64,000 nucleotides of DNA from Corynebacterium pygosceleis (GTDB lineage Bacteria > Actinomycetota > Actinomycetes > Mycobacteriales > Mycobacteriaceae): positions 248,001-312,000 of the forward strand of contig NZ_JAENIQ020000004.1 of the NCBI RefSeq assembly GCF_016595275.2, in the 5' to 3' direction. Below the pieces are notes generated by a model. The model was not told the origin of the DNA, did no database searches, and saw nothing but the letters and a program-made list of their open reading frames with translations. Positions 17,153-26,155 of this stretch are shown here, one piece after another. Every line of letters starts with the position of its first letter. Position 1 is the first letter of the stretch. Made by a program: the position numbers and the translations under genes.

Positions 17153-17969
17153 TGATGTTCCGTTCTTCGCGTGTAGGCGGGTAGAGGTCAACCTACCTGC
17201 TTTGCCGCTGAGCGTCAGATTCCACGGCAACACGGGGATGAAATTATTACAGATAAAACGACTACCCGACCACCGTTCTCGATCGGTTTCCCCGCTAAAT
17301 TGAGCGGCTGCAGGTCAAGGGCGGACAGGGAAAGTCGACACGGCGGCGAAGATCACCCCGGAGTAGTTGAAAATGACCTTTGACCTTGAATTTCTCAGCG
17401 TTGAAGACAGGCAGCCCCTCGGGTGGGAGCACTCAACTGAGCCATACCGCCACGAGCACACCCCTGCACTTTCCGCAGGTTCATGTCACCGGAACATGAA
17501 CCTGATGCCCGAGTCATTGCAGCCGCCACGCAACGAGCAGGAACAGAAGCAAACCTGGACAGCCATGGGCCGCGAGTCGAAGACTCGGGTAGTGAGCCGC
17601 CGGGACAGCTTCCGGAAACACCCGATCGCCCTGAATATCACCCCGAATGAGGTGACGTGCAGATCCTCCACCCCGACGGGTGTTTCGACGGGCCTGACCC
17701 CCGGAGGCCACTACACCTCACGGAACCGACATCCCGGGAGCCGCAATCCCCGGCCCGGAATGTTGTCGCGCCTCCGGCCTGCGGGCGGTCGGAATCAGGG
17801 TGTCCGTCAAAATGTGCAGTCCCCTCCCAGGACACGGGAGCCGGACACCGGACGCCACCAGCACCCCCATGCGGGAAACATCCCAGACCTGGCAGATGTC
17901 TCCTCTTGGGTTCGCTTTCGGCATCACAGCAAAAATCAACAGCTAATCAGAATTGCAGCCGGCTCCTGT

Positions 17970-18030
17970 GCGTCACGTGTGATACTCGAATCTATGTCAA
18001 GTCACCCACGAAGCCGCCCCGCCGTACCGG
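17970..18030 (+). repeat. Degenerate copy of promoter and start of the XRE regulator gene
   Basis: Bases 17970-18030 match 18551-18608 at roughly four positions in five. The match covers GTGTGATACTC, the ATGTCAAGTCA start and codons for a peptide MSSHPRSRPAVPG versus MSSQPRSRPAALG. Beyond about 18035 the frame is lost. It looks like a pseudogene remnant or a duplicated control region about 580 bases upstream of the intact gene. Confidence 0.6.
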
Positions 18031-18559
18031 GCATGGAATGCGGGGGCCCGATGCTGCGTACGGCCCCACGGGGAGAACGTCAAAAGTACGGGGCGAGCGT
18101 CACATTTGCGTGGCGCCGTTTGGCCCACGCAGCGAACCAGCGCGTTCATGTCGGTCGTGTCCGTGAACATGCCCACCGGAACAGCGACACCGGACAGTGG
18201 CGAACGGTGTCCGACCAAATATCGGCGGATACTTTTTCTTTCAATACATCAGACAATGAAACAACATTCGATAGGGTGAGATGGAATACATCCAGGCAGT
18301 GCAAGAACGGTCCAAGCGTCATTCCCCGACCTCGAATTGCCCGGCAACGTAGGTGTGGAAAAATACCGCGGAGGCACAGCGGTTTCCCCACCGTATCCAA
18401 CACATTGAACCATCGGAAACAGGGCCCTCCACCCTGTTTACCCCCACCTGAGGGCGGGTTAAACCTGGCGAAAATCCCCATCTACTTTCTTTTTCATCAA
18501 TTCAAGAGCATAATGTTGTCGAATTACGACTAGAGCCCCATAATCCATGCATCATGTGT

Positions 18560-18571
18560 GATACTCAGATC
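18560..18571 (+). promoter_or_regulatory. -10 element for leaderless XRE mRNA
   Basis: TGTGATACT is an extended -10 whose GATACT (18560-18565) ends six bases before ATG 18572. Transcription would start at or beside the A of ATG, giving a leaderless message. No ribosome site is visible. Confidence 0.5.
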
Positions 18572-18892
18572 ATGTCAAGTCAACCGAGGAGCCGCCCTGC
18601 CGCACTGGGTGTGGAGATCGCCGCCAGATTGCGTGAAGCACTCGCCCGGCGCCAGGTGACCCAGGCCGAACTCGGCAGCAGGGTCAGTATCTCCACCAGC
18701 CAGATCAGCCTCTACCTGCGCGGCAAACGGTCAATGTCCCTGGACGAGTTCAACAACATCTGTATGGCCCTCGGGCTCTCCGCCGATGAGATCTTCAGTC
18801 AGGCTTTCCTGCTCACCAGCGATCAGCGGGAAACTGCGGGGATGGCCCCGGGTAGCACTCAGCCGCACCGGATGATCGGCGAGGGATCGTAG
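18572..18892 (+). CDS. Small XRE/Cro-type DNA-binding protein
   Basis: 106 residues. The helix-turn-helix lies at about residues 18-72: VEIAARLREALARRQVTQAELGSRVSISTSQISLYLRGKRSMSLDEFNNICMALGLSADEI, with VTQAELGSRV as helix 2 and STSQISLYLRGKR as recognition helix. ATG 18572 is chosen over ATG 18554 because the -10 at 18560 would produce a leaderless transcript starting there and because the degenerate upstream copy is conserved from the same codon. Its last 34 bases overlap the end of the convergent VanW gene. Its target is unknown; the exporter pair upstream is a candidate only by proximity. Confidence 0.8.
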   Translation: MSSQPRSRPAALGVEIAARLREALARRQVTQAELGSRVSISTSQISLYLRGKRSMSLDEFNNICMALGLSADEIFSQAFLLTSDQRETAGMAPGSTQPHRMIGEGS

Positions 18893-20595
18893 ACCGTCGT
18901 CTGACTCTGCCGGTCGATCTCTGAACCGTTGAGGTCCCTGATGATCCGGGTATCCGAGGTGGTGAACCCGGGAGCACCCGATGAGGGGACGCAGTTGTCG
19001 TCGGTGAGGGTGATCCTGGTGGGGCGGGTCTCCGCCCAGCGCCCACCTGGCACCGATTCGACGTTCACCGTCTTGACCCCGGTCATCGTCACCGTGACGG
19101 AGTTGTCCCCGGTGGATGCGTTGATCATGACCGGGTAGGGGGAATTGTTCCGGAACTGAAGATCGATCAGCCCCTCGAACACCGTCGCCTCCCGTCCCGC
19201 CGGGTACCGCGATATGTAGTAGCTGTGGGGCGTGTGCGCGACATCATCGAAACCGGCGAAGTAGGCGGCGTTGTAGAGCGTCGTCGCGAACTGGCTGATC
19301 CCGCCGCCGACGGCGGTGTCGGCGTGACCGTTCAGGATGATCCCCGACTCCACGAAACCCTGTGCGGTACCCCTGGGGCCCGTGTACCCGTTCAGGGAGA
19401 ACACCTGACCGGGAGCCACGACAGCGCCGTCGACCATCTGGGCGACCCGGTGGATGTTCACGCCCGAGGCGTAGGAGAAGCCTGTCGTGGTGAACTCACT
19501 GACCGTCTCATCGAATGTGGCCTTCTCGGCGTCGGCGGTGGTGAAACTCGCGGGCTCATCCGTGTAGCGGGCGTCGAACTCCTTCGGCTCCCGGCCGGTG
19601 ATCCGTTCCCGGAGACCGTCCATCAGTGCCTCCCGGTCCAGGGTCCGCCCGTCGGAGTGCGGTGTCACCGTCCTACCGCCACCGGTGAACGAGATACGTG
19701 CGTTCTTGACCGGCACCTCCGTGCCCGCGAGGTTCTCCAGCAGGATGTCTCGGGCCAGGTCGACATCGACGTCGGTACGGAGGGCGTCCCCGTCACGCCT
19801 GAACTGGACGACCTCACCCATCCGCTCCACGGGGATCACCCCGTCGACACCGTCGATGCCGTGGGCGACCACGGGGCCGGACACCGCGGCGGCGGCGGGC
19901 CCCCCGGCGACGGTGGACACCTCCTTCTCCCCGATCACCGGCTCGGTCACCGTCACAGTGGCGTGAACACCGTCCGGGTTCAGCCAGTCCGTGGTGATCC
20001 GCTCCCGCAACAGTTCCGGGTCGACGTCCTGACCGGAGACCGGTTCGGTGACGCGCACCTCACCGGCCTCGAGGGACACCCCACCTTCCGTCGGCGGGAT
20101 CATCAGTTCCGCCGTGAGCCGTTCGATCTCGGCGTCGAGGGCCGCATCATCGACATCACTGACGATGCCCACCTCACGCTCCCCGAACAATCCCCGGAAC
20201 CGCTCGACGGGGTCGAGAGGCTGTTCACCGGCAGCCGCAACCGTCGCCGCCCAGTTGGGGCGCAGCCCGGCGTGCACCGGATCCAGGACGGAATCCGCGG
20301 CACCGGCGGTCACCGTCACGGGTGACGCCAGTGACGCGTCGAGCTCACCGGACAACCGGGCTCCGGCGTCCTCCGGGGCCATTCCCCCGATGTCCACCCC
20401 GGCGACGGTGACCCCCCGGGGGACCTTTCCCTTGCTCAGGAGGTAGTCGGCACCGTAGACGGCGCAGAAGAGGACCAGGGCGCCGGCGAGGACACCGAGG
20501 ACGATGACCCACGGCCGGCGGCGACCGGATGACGGATCTGCTGCGGGGACTGTGGAGGGCGAATCAGCGGAATGCACACCGCACACACTATCCAC
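18859..20595 (-). CDS. VanW-family protein with YoaR-like peptidoglycan-binding domains
   Basis: 578 residues, starting at GTG 20595. A cytoplasmic Pro/Ser-rich leader is followed by one helix (about 28-50). Two YoaR-type domains follow (KVPRGVTVAGVDIGGMAPEDAGARL and later repeats), and the VanW domain occupies about residues 375-500: FSYASGVNIHRVAQMVDGAVVAPGQVFSLNGYTGPRGTAQGF...GGGISQFATTLYNAAYFAG. The family occurs with glycopeptide-resistance genes, but most actinobacterial members are housekeeping envelope proteins of unknown activity. Its neighbour is a NagZ-type glycosidase on the same strand, 87 bases upstream, which supports a role in wall turnover. Confidence 0.85.
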   Translation of the reverse strand: MDSVCGVHSADSPSTVPAADPSSGRRRPWVIVLGVLAGALVLFCAVYGADYLLSKGKVPRGVTVAGVDIGGMAPEDAGARLSGELDASLASPVTVTAGAADSVLDPVHAGLRPNWAATVAAAGEQPLDPVERFRGLFGEREVGIVSDVDDAALDAEIERLTAELMIPPTEGGVSLEAGEVRVTEPVSGQDVDPELLRERITTDWLNPDGVHATVTVTEPVIGEKEVSTVAGGPAAAAVSGPVVAHGIDGVDGVIPVERMGEVVQFRRDGDALRTDVDVDLARDILLENLAGTEVPVKNARISFTGGGRTVTPHSDGRTLDREALMDGLRERITGREPKEFDARYTDEPASFTTADAEKATFDETVSEFTTTGFSYASGVNIHRVAQMVDGAVVAPGQVFSLNGYTGPRGTAQGFVESGIILNGHADTAVGGGISQFATTLYNAAYFAGFDDVAHTPHSYYISRYPAGREATVFEGLIDLQFRNNSPYPVMINASTGDNSVTVTMTGVKTVNVESVPGGRWAETRPTRITLTDDNCVPSSGAPGFTTSDTRIIRDLNGSEIDRQSQTTVYDPSPIIRCG

Positions 20596-20682
20596 CGACC
20601 GGCTGTGCTGCGAGCCCTGAGCACACCATCAACCCCTGCGTTACCGGAACGTTATGGGTGTGCGACGGGCCGGCCGCACGGT

Positions 20683-21921
20683 TCACCCGGGGAGTGGGCC
20701 GAGATTCTGGAGCTGAACCCGGAGCGCGGAGGCCTCCAGCTGCTCCACCGGGAACTCCCCCTCCGTGACCGCACGGTCGACGGTGTCGACGGCCGCGACG
20801 AGATCATCGGTGGATATCCACAGGGCGACGTCGGCACCCGCCCGGAGTGAGGCGAGTACGGCCTGCGGGGCGTCCAACCTGGTGCTCACGGCCTTCATGC
20901 CAGACAGATCATCGGTGTAGATCACCCCGTCGAACGGTCGCCCACCCGGATAGTCGCCACGACGCAGCAGGTCGTAGACGGCGGGGTTGAGGGTGGCGGG
21001 AAGCCCCTCCTCCCCCAGACCGGGAACGATCATGTGTCCGACCATCACCGCTCCCGGGGCGGATTCCAGTGCGGGGCCGTACGGTTTGAGGTCCAGTTCC
21101 CTCAGCTGCCCGAGGTCCGGGGTCAGCACCTGGTCGTAGTGACTGTCCCCGGTGGCACGACCGTGACCCGGGAAATGCTTGAACACGGGCGTGATCCCCG
21201 CGTCCCTGAGTCCGGCCGCGAACGCCGAGGCGTAGAGCGCCGCGCGCTCGGGATCGGGGGAGAAACTCCGGTCCCCGATCGCTGCGGTGGCGGGCTCACC
21301 GGTGGTGTCCAGGACCGGCGCGAAATCGACCGTGACACCGGTCCCGGCGAGCTTCGTCCCCAGTTCCGAGGCGAGTGCACGGACCTGTTCCGGGGTCATG
21401 GTCTCCGCCATGGTGCGGGGAGCGGGAAGGTGGCCGAAGATGTCGGGTTGCCGCACGACCCGACCCCCTTCGGCATCGATGGTGACGGCGAAGGGGCGCC
21501 CGACCGCTTCCCGGAGCACGGCGATGTTGCGGTGCGTTCCGGTGAGCAGCGACGGGTCGGTCCAGGAACCGATGAAGATTCCACCGGCCCCCTGCCGGAG
21601 CGCGAACAGGGCGTCATCGTAGTCACGGACCCCGACGGTCATCAGGGAGGCGACGAGACCACGCTGCGTGTCGGGCAGGTTCGCCCGCGCCGCCGCCACG
21701 GGGTCGGCGATCGGGTCCGGTTCCGGGAGGGGCGGCGGCGGTGGAACCATCGGCGGCAGTGGTGGGCCGTGGAACTCCCCGGTCTCCACGTGATACCGGG
21801 GGTCCGGTGACGGGGTGGGCTCCGGAGCGGGTGCGCAGGCGGAGAGACCGAGTACGACCGCCCCCACCACCAGCGCCGTCCGACCACGCGCACGGCGCAC
21901 GGACAAGGCCTCACACAGCAT
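20683..21921 (-). CDS. GH3 beta-N-acetylhexosaminidase-type lipoprotein (NagZ-like)
   Basis: 412-residue lipoprotein; lipobox LSAC with Cys at residue 29, followed by a Pro-rich linker (residues 30-75). The GH3 catalytic domain shows GIFIGSWTD, TIDAEGGRVVR, the NagZ-specific loop KHFPGHGRATGDSH bearing the Asp/His acid-base pair, and the nucleophile Asp in GVIYTDDLSGMKAVS. Expected to remove N-acetylglucosamine from wall fragments or glycoconjugates outside the cell. A GAGGAGGGG ribosome site precedes ATG 21921. A divergent stress-protein gene begins 185 bases upstream. Confidence 0.9.
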   Translation of the reverse strand: MLCEALSVRRARGRTALVVGAVVLGLSACAPAPEPTPSPDPRYHVETGEFHGPPLPPMVPPPPPLPEPDPIADPVAAARANLPDTQRGLVASLMTVGVRDYDDALFALRQGAGGIFIGSWTDPSLLTGTHRNIAVLREAVGRPFAVTIDAEGGRVVRQPDIFGHLPAPRTMAETMTPEQVRALASELGTKLAGTGVTVDFAPVLDTTGEPATAAIGDRSFSPDPERAALYASAFAAGLRDAGITPVFKHFPGHGRATGDSHYDQVLTPDLGQLRELDLKPYGPALESAPGAVMVGHMIVPGLGEEGLPATLNPAVYDLLRRGDYPGGRPFDGVIYTDDLSGMKAVSTRLDAPQAVLASLRAGADVALWISTDDLVAAVDTVDRAVTEGEFPVEQLEASALRVQLQNLGPLPG

Positions 21922-22106
21922 CCGCCTGCCCCTCCTCCACAGATTCTCCGTCCCTCGGTGTGCACACAGTGTGCCGGAGTCCGCCCCGTGACGCGAACCT
22001 CACCCCGATCGACAACCGTACCCACCCGACTAGGATTGTGGGCCACGGGCCGCGGTGGCCCCCACCCGGACCCATGTACCGACAGCTGACCCGAGGAGCA
22101 CCAACC

Positions 22107-22595
22107 ATGCCGGAGCCCGACCCGACCACCATGCTCATCGCCTACGACGGATCCGACGAGGCGCGACGGGCACTGAACTACGCTGCGGAGCTGCTCTCGC
22201 CCCGGCACGTGCAGATCATCACCGCATGGGAGCCGATGCAACGGCAGGCGGCCCGTGCGGCGGGTGCCCCGGGGGTGTCCGTCGTGGACTGGAGTGCGGA
22301 CGACGACGCCGCGGACCCCGCCCACGATGAGGCGCTGGCGGTCTGTCGTGAGGGCGCGAAGATCGCCGAGTCCCTCGGTCTGATCGCCCACGCACATCTC
22401 GTCGAGTCGACCGGCGCGATCTGGTCGGCGATCGTGGACGCCGCCGAGCAGCTCCGCCCGGACGTCATCGTCACGGGCACCCGGGGGAACACCGGTTTCC
22501 GTTCCCTCCTCCAGTCCTCCACCGCGGACAACGTTCTGCATCACGCGGGGCTTCCGGTGTTCATCGTTCCTCCGTTGGAGGAGGAAACGGAGTAA
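22107..22595 (+). CDS. Universal stress protein (UspA family)
   Basis: 162 residues from ATG 22107 with GAGGAG upstream; a longer frame to 21741 is unsupported. A single Usp domain runs from MLIAYDGSDEARRALNYAAELL to the C-terminus. The ATP-binding type motif G-2x-G-9x-G-(S/T) appears as GTRGNTGFRSLLQSST, so it is probably an ATP-binding member. The physiological role is not defined by context. Confidence 0.9.
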   Translation: MPEPDPTTMLIAYDGSDEARRALNYAAELLSPRHVQIITAWEPMQRQAARAAGAPGVSVVDWSADDDAADPAHDEALAVCREGAKIAESLGLIAHAHLVESTGAIWSAIVDAAEQLRPDVIVTGTRGNTGFRSLLQSSTADNVLHHAGLPVFIVPPLEEETE

Positions 22596-22664
22596 CTGGT
22601 AGTCTCTGCTTTTGTCTCCGACACGACCCGCCCGACCACGAGAGAGATCACGGCAGCAACCCCC

Positions 22665-22862
22665 ATGGCATTTGAATCAGACTCCGACACGCGACGCACC
22701 CTCGGCCCGGCGCTGGCCAGCGTCGTCGTCGGCGTGATCCTCGGTGGCGCCGCCGTCATCGGCGTGGCGAAGCTCTCCGGTCAGGATCAGATCCCGCAGG
22801 ATCAGGTCATCAGCAGCGATGAGGCTCTCCTCGGCGGCGCGGAGTACGGCACCCGCGAGTAA
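22665..22862 (+). CDS. DUF2613-family small membrane protein
   Basis: 65 residues: a short acidic start, one helix (about 14-35, LGPALASVVVGVILGGAAVIGVAKL) and the tail DQIPQDQVISSDEALLGGAEYGTRE. This matches the small actinobacterial DUF2613 family encoded just before aftD in Corynebacterium and Mycobacterium. Its stop lies three bases before the AftD GTG, so the two are co-translated. It may be an assembly partner of AftD; this is inference from the conserved pairing. Confidence 0.85.
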   Translation: MAFESDSDTRRTLGPALASVVVGVILGGAAVIGVAKLSGQDQIPQDQVISSDEALLGGAEYGTRE

Positions 22863-22865
22863 CGC

Positions 22866-25800
22866 GTGCGTACCGACGCCCGCCCCCACCTCGCCGGTTG
22901 GCTGCTGCTGGGGGTTCTCTGCCTCCTCCAGTCCCCCGGGCGGACCGTCGCCGACACCAAACATGATCTCGCGGTGGACCCGGCGGGTTTCCTGACTCGG
23001 GCCACCGCAGCGTGGTCGGATGTCTTCCCGCTCGGTCAACTCCAGAATCAGGCGTACGGCTACCTCTTCCCCCAGGGCCTGTTCTCCCTGATCACGGATC
23101 CGCTCGCCGACTGGGTCGCGCAGCGACTCTGGTGGACGGTGGTTCTCGGGGTGGCGTACTCCGGGTTCCTCCGTCTCGTCCGCGCACTGGATGCGGGTTC
23201 CCCGGGGTTCCGGATACTCGCGGCCCTCCTCTACGCCCTGTCACCCCGGATTCTGACGACCCTGGGGGCGATCTCGTCCGAGTCCTGGCCGGTGGCCCTC
23301 GCACCGTGGATCCTCACGCCTCTGGTCGCCGGGCGGTTGACCGGACCACGGATCGCGGCGTCGGTCCTGGCGGTGGCATGCCTGGGGGCGGTCAACGCCA
23401 CGGCGACACTCGCGGCGTGTGTCCCCGCCGGATTCGCTCTCGCCTGGGGCGTCCTGCACGGACGGCCCGGCGCGGTCCGGTCCGGGTTGCTCTGGCTCCT
23501 CGGCTGCGCCGCGGTGTCGGCGTGGTGGATCATCCCTCTGCTCGTGCTCGGCCGTCACGCACCCCCCTTCACGGATTTCATCGAGAACGCCTACGTGACC
23601 ACCCGCTGGTTGAATCCGACCGAGATACTGCGGGGGACGACGAGCTGGGCCCCGTTCGTCGACACCGAACGGATCGCCGGGAATCTCCTGGTGACGTCCC
23701 CGGTGTTCATTCTGTTCACCTCCTGTGTCGCGGCGCTGGGCCTCGTGGGGCTCTGCCGGCCACTTCCGCGACGCGGCCTGTGGGTCGGGATGCTGCTCGC
23801 GGGGATGGTGATTCTCGCCGCGGCGCACGGCCCGTTCGGTACGGACATCCGGTCCTTCCTCGACGGGCCCGGCGCGGCGCTGCGCAACATCCACAAGTTC
23901 GATCCCGTGGTGCGGATCCCGCTGCTGGTCGGATTCGCGGCGCTCGGTCGTGGGCTGCCGTTGCCGTCGACGCGCGCGGAGGTGCTGGATCCGGGCCGTC
24001 GACACGCGGCCGCCGTCCTCGTCGCACTCGTCGCACTCGGGGCGTGCGCTCCGGCGCCCAGTGGCAGGTTGGCCCCCAGGGGCGGCTGGGACGAGGTGCC
24101 CACCCACTGGCGGGAGACCGCGGAATGGCTGAACGCCAACGGACGAGACACCCGCACCCTGATCCTGCCGTCGGCGTCCTTCGCCAGGCAGGACTGGGGG
24201 TGGACCCGCGACGAACCGCTGCAACCGCTGCTCGACGTCCCGTGGGTCGTGCGGGATGCGGTGCCCCTCGTCCCACCGGAGGCGATCCGCGGTCTCGACG
24301 GTGTCGATGCGGTCCTGAATTCCCCGGCCGTCGATCCCGCGGACGCGGTTCACGCCGTCCGCAGACTGGGGATCGGGGTGATCGTGGTCCGCGACGACCT
24401 TCCCGGCGCGCCCGCCGGTGATCTGGTGGAGCGGCTGCGGGACAGTGGCGTCACCGCACACGACTTCGGACCGGTCACCGTCTTCGAGGTCGATCCCGAC
24501 CTGCACATGACCACGACGACGGATGCCCCCGTCCGCGTCGCCGGCGGCGGCGAGTCGCTCGCACTTCTCGATGCCCTCACCGGGCCCGCCGCACGCACCC
24601 TCGTCGACGGTGACGCGGAGATCGTCACCGACACCCCGCAACTGGTCGCCCGCAACTACGGCACGGTCCGGGACGCGGTCTCCGCTCCGCTGGCGGACCG
24701 GTCCGAGGGGGCGGACGTGCGTAACCCGGTGGCGGACTACCCCTCGGCAGGACCGTTGACCCGCGTCACCGGGCGGGGCGGTACCGTGCGGGCCTCGTCG
24801 TCGGCGTCGGACGCCACGAGCTTCGGCGGAGCGGAGCCGGGGGCGTCGGTCACGGCCGCCGTCGACGGTGACCCGACCACCGCCTGGTACCCCACCCCGG
24901 GCAGACAGGCGGGCGAGTGGATCGAGATCACCACCGACCATCCTGTGTCCGACCCCGTACTGCGGATCACCGCCACGGGCGACGATCTGGACGTGACCGT
25001 CATCGCCGGCGATGCCGGTATCGATGTCCATCTGGTGGCCGACGAAGCCACACGCATCCGCGTGCCCGGTGGCCCGACCGACACCGTCCGGGTGACCCTC
25101 GGCGGGTCACGGAACCGGGCGGGCATCGCCCGGGTCGGACTCGACGGTGCTCCGGTCCACCGGACGGTCACGGTGCCCGACACCTCCCCGGGCGTGCGGC
25201 AGTTCCTCCTCCAGCGGATCACCACCGGCGAGGATCTCCTCGACCGCACGTTCACCGTGCCCCGGGACATGACCGTGCGGCTCGACGCCCCCGACTGCCG
25301 GGCCCCGCGCCCGGTCGACGAGGATCCCAACCACGGGATCACGCTGGCCGATCAGGCACGGGAACGGAGCATCCGGATCGACGACGGGTCTGTGTCGTGC
25401 GGAACGGTACAACTCGCGGCCGGGGAGCATCACCTGCGCACCAGGCAGGAGTGGGCGCTCCTCACGGAGGAGGGGTTCACGGGCGAGGTCGAACCGGTGC
25501 CGGTGGGACGTACCCTCGCACCGGCGGACACCGACCGGCTGCTCATCACCGGGCGCGCCGCTCTCGACGGGCTCACCGCCACAGTCGGCGGCACCGCGGT
25601 GGACGCGGATGTGGTCGACGCCGCGACACTGGCCCTCCATGTCCCGGCCGGGGTCGGTGGTGACGTGGAGCTGCACTTCGCCGGTGACACCCCCTACCGG
25701 GCGGGCCTCATCGGCGGCGGTGTGGCGTGGCTCTGCGCCGTGGTTCTGTGCGTGCTCGCGGTACTCCGCGGCCGTGGGGGCCCCGTACCGGACGGTGACG

Positions 25801-26090
25801 CGGACGTGCAACGGACTAGCGTGCCACTCGTGCTCGGGGGCGCGGTCGCCCTGTGGTTGGTCGGTGGTTGGGCCGGGCTCACCCTCGGGACGGTGACATG
25901 GGCGGTGGTGCGGTACACCCCGATTCCCGCTTCCGTTCTCGCCGGTGGCGGGATGGCACTGGCCGGGATGTGGCTCGCCCACGCCCCCTGGCCGCAGGGC
26001 GGCTACGCGGGTGACGTCCCCTTCGTCGGGATCGCCGCCCTGGTCTCGGTGGCGGCCGTGGTGTCGGCGGGGAACTCTCGACCGAGATAG
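22866..26090 (+). CDS. aftD: Alpha-(1->3)-arabinofuranosyltransferase AftD
   Basis: Large GT-C enzyme that adds alpha-1,3-arabinofuranose branches from decaprenyl-phospho-arabinose to arabinogalactan and lipoarabinomannan at the outer face of the membrane. At 1074 residues it has the shorter corynebacterial length; mycobacterial AftD has about 1400. The N-terminal half holds many helices, with the GT-C start FLTRATAAWSDVFPLGQLQNQAYGYLFPQGLFSL and SPRILTTLGAISSESWPVALAPWILTPL. The C-terminal half is external and includes a discoidin/carbohydrate-binding-like module at about 625-730 (AVDGDPTTAWYPTPGRQAGEWIEI). Four or so helices close it (950-1070). Start is GTG 22866. Terminated at 26131-26155. 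Confidence 0.9.
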   Translation: MRTDARPHLAGWLLLGVLCLLQSPGRTVADTKHDLAVDPAGFLTRATAAWSDVFPLGQLQNQAYGYLFPQGLFSLITDPLADWVAQRLWWTVVLGVAYSGFLRLVRALDAGSPGFRILAALLYALSPRILTTLGAISSESWPVALAPWILTPLVAGRLTGPRIAASVLAVACLGAVNATATLAACVPAGFALAWGVLHGRPGAVRSGLLWLLGCAAVSAWWIIPLLVLGRHAPPFTDFIENAYVTTRWLNPTEILRGTTSWAPFVDTERIAGNLLVTSPVFILFTSCVAALGLVGLCRPLPRRGLWVGMLLAGMVILAAAHGPFGTDIRSFLDGPGAALRNIHKFDPVVRIPLLVGFAALGRGLPLPSTRAEVLDPGRRHAAAVLVALVALGACAPAPSGRLAPRGGWDEVPTHWRETAEWLNANGRDTRTLILPSASFARQDWGWTRDEPLQPLLDVPWVVRDAVPLVPPEAIRGLDGVDAVLNSPAVDPADAVHAVRRLGIGVIVVRDDLPGAPAGDLVERLRDSGVTAHDFGPVTVFEVDPDLHMTTTTDAPVRVAGGGESLALLDALTGPAARTLVDGDAEIVTDTPQLVARNYGTVRDAVSAPLADRSEGADVRNPVADYPSAGPLTRVTGRGGTVRASSSASDATSFGGAEPGASVTAAVDGDPTTAWYPTPGRQAGEWIEITTDHPVSDPVLRITATGDDLDVTVIAGDAGIDVHLVADEATRIRVPGGPTDTVRVTLGGSRNRAGIARVGLDGAPVHRTVTVPDTSPGVRQFLLQRITTGEDLLDRTFTVPRDMTVRLDAPDCRAPRPVDEDPNHGITLADQARERSIRIDDGSVSCGTVQLAAGEHHLRTRQEWALLTEEGFTGEVEPVPVGRTLAPADTDRLLITGRAALDGLTATVGGTAVDADVVDAATLALHVPAGVGGDVELHFAGDTPYRAGLIGGGVAWLCAVVLCVLAVLRGRGGPVPDGDADVQRTSVPLVLGGAVALWLVGGWAGLTLGTVTWAVVRYTPIPASVLAGGGMALAGMWLAHAPWPQGGYAGDVPFVGIAALVSVAAVVSAGNSRPR

Positions 26091-26130
26091 TGCCGACACC
26101 TGCCCGGACAGCGCCGACATCCGCACACAC

Positions 26131-26155
26131 AAGCGCCCCCGGGCAGGCGCTTTAT
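26131..26155 (+). terminator. Terminator between aftD and tmaT
   Basis: A 7-bp stem AAGCGCC/GGCGCTT (26131-26137 with 26146-26152) followed by TTA. It covers the stop codon of the convergent acyltransferase gene. Additional CCCGGG repeats around it could extend the fold. Confidence 0.5.

Larger units (their letters stand above)
17153..18571. other. Gene-poor 1.4-kb region of lower GC content
   Basis: A long plus-strand open frame (17367-18533) exists but its predicted product has no domain, no ribosome site and the composition of translated noncoding DNA, so I do not call a gene. The GC content falls visibly, especially at 17900-18000 and 18190-18550 where A/T runs occur. The stretch carries a degenerate copy of the start of the XRE gene (17970-18030). 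It probably contains the promoter of the exporter operon at its left end. Otherwise I see nothing that can be supported; it looks like decayed or recently acquired DNA. Confidence 0.55.

Noticed and set aside
17367..18533. 388-codon plus-strand open frame in the gene-poor region
   Set aside because: No ribosome site, no domain, random-looking composition, and it covers a degenerate duplicate of another gene in a different context.
14990..18600. Integrated element with att repeats at tRNA-Gly
   Set aside because: No second copy of the tRNA 3' end could be found in the interval, and no integrase gene is present.
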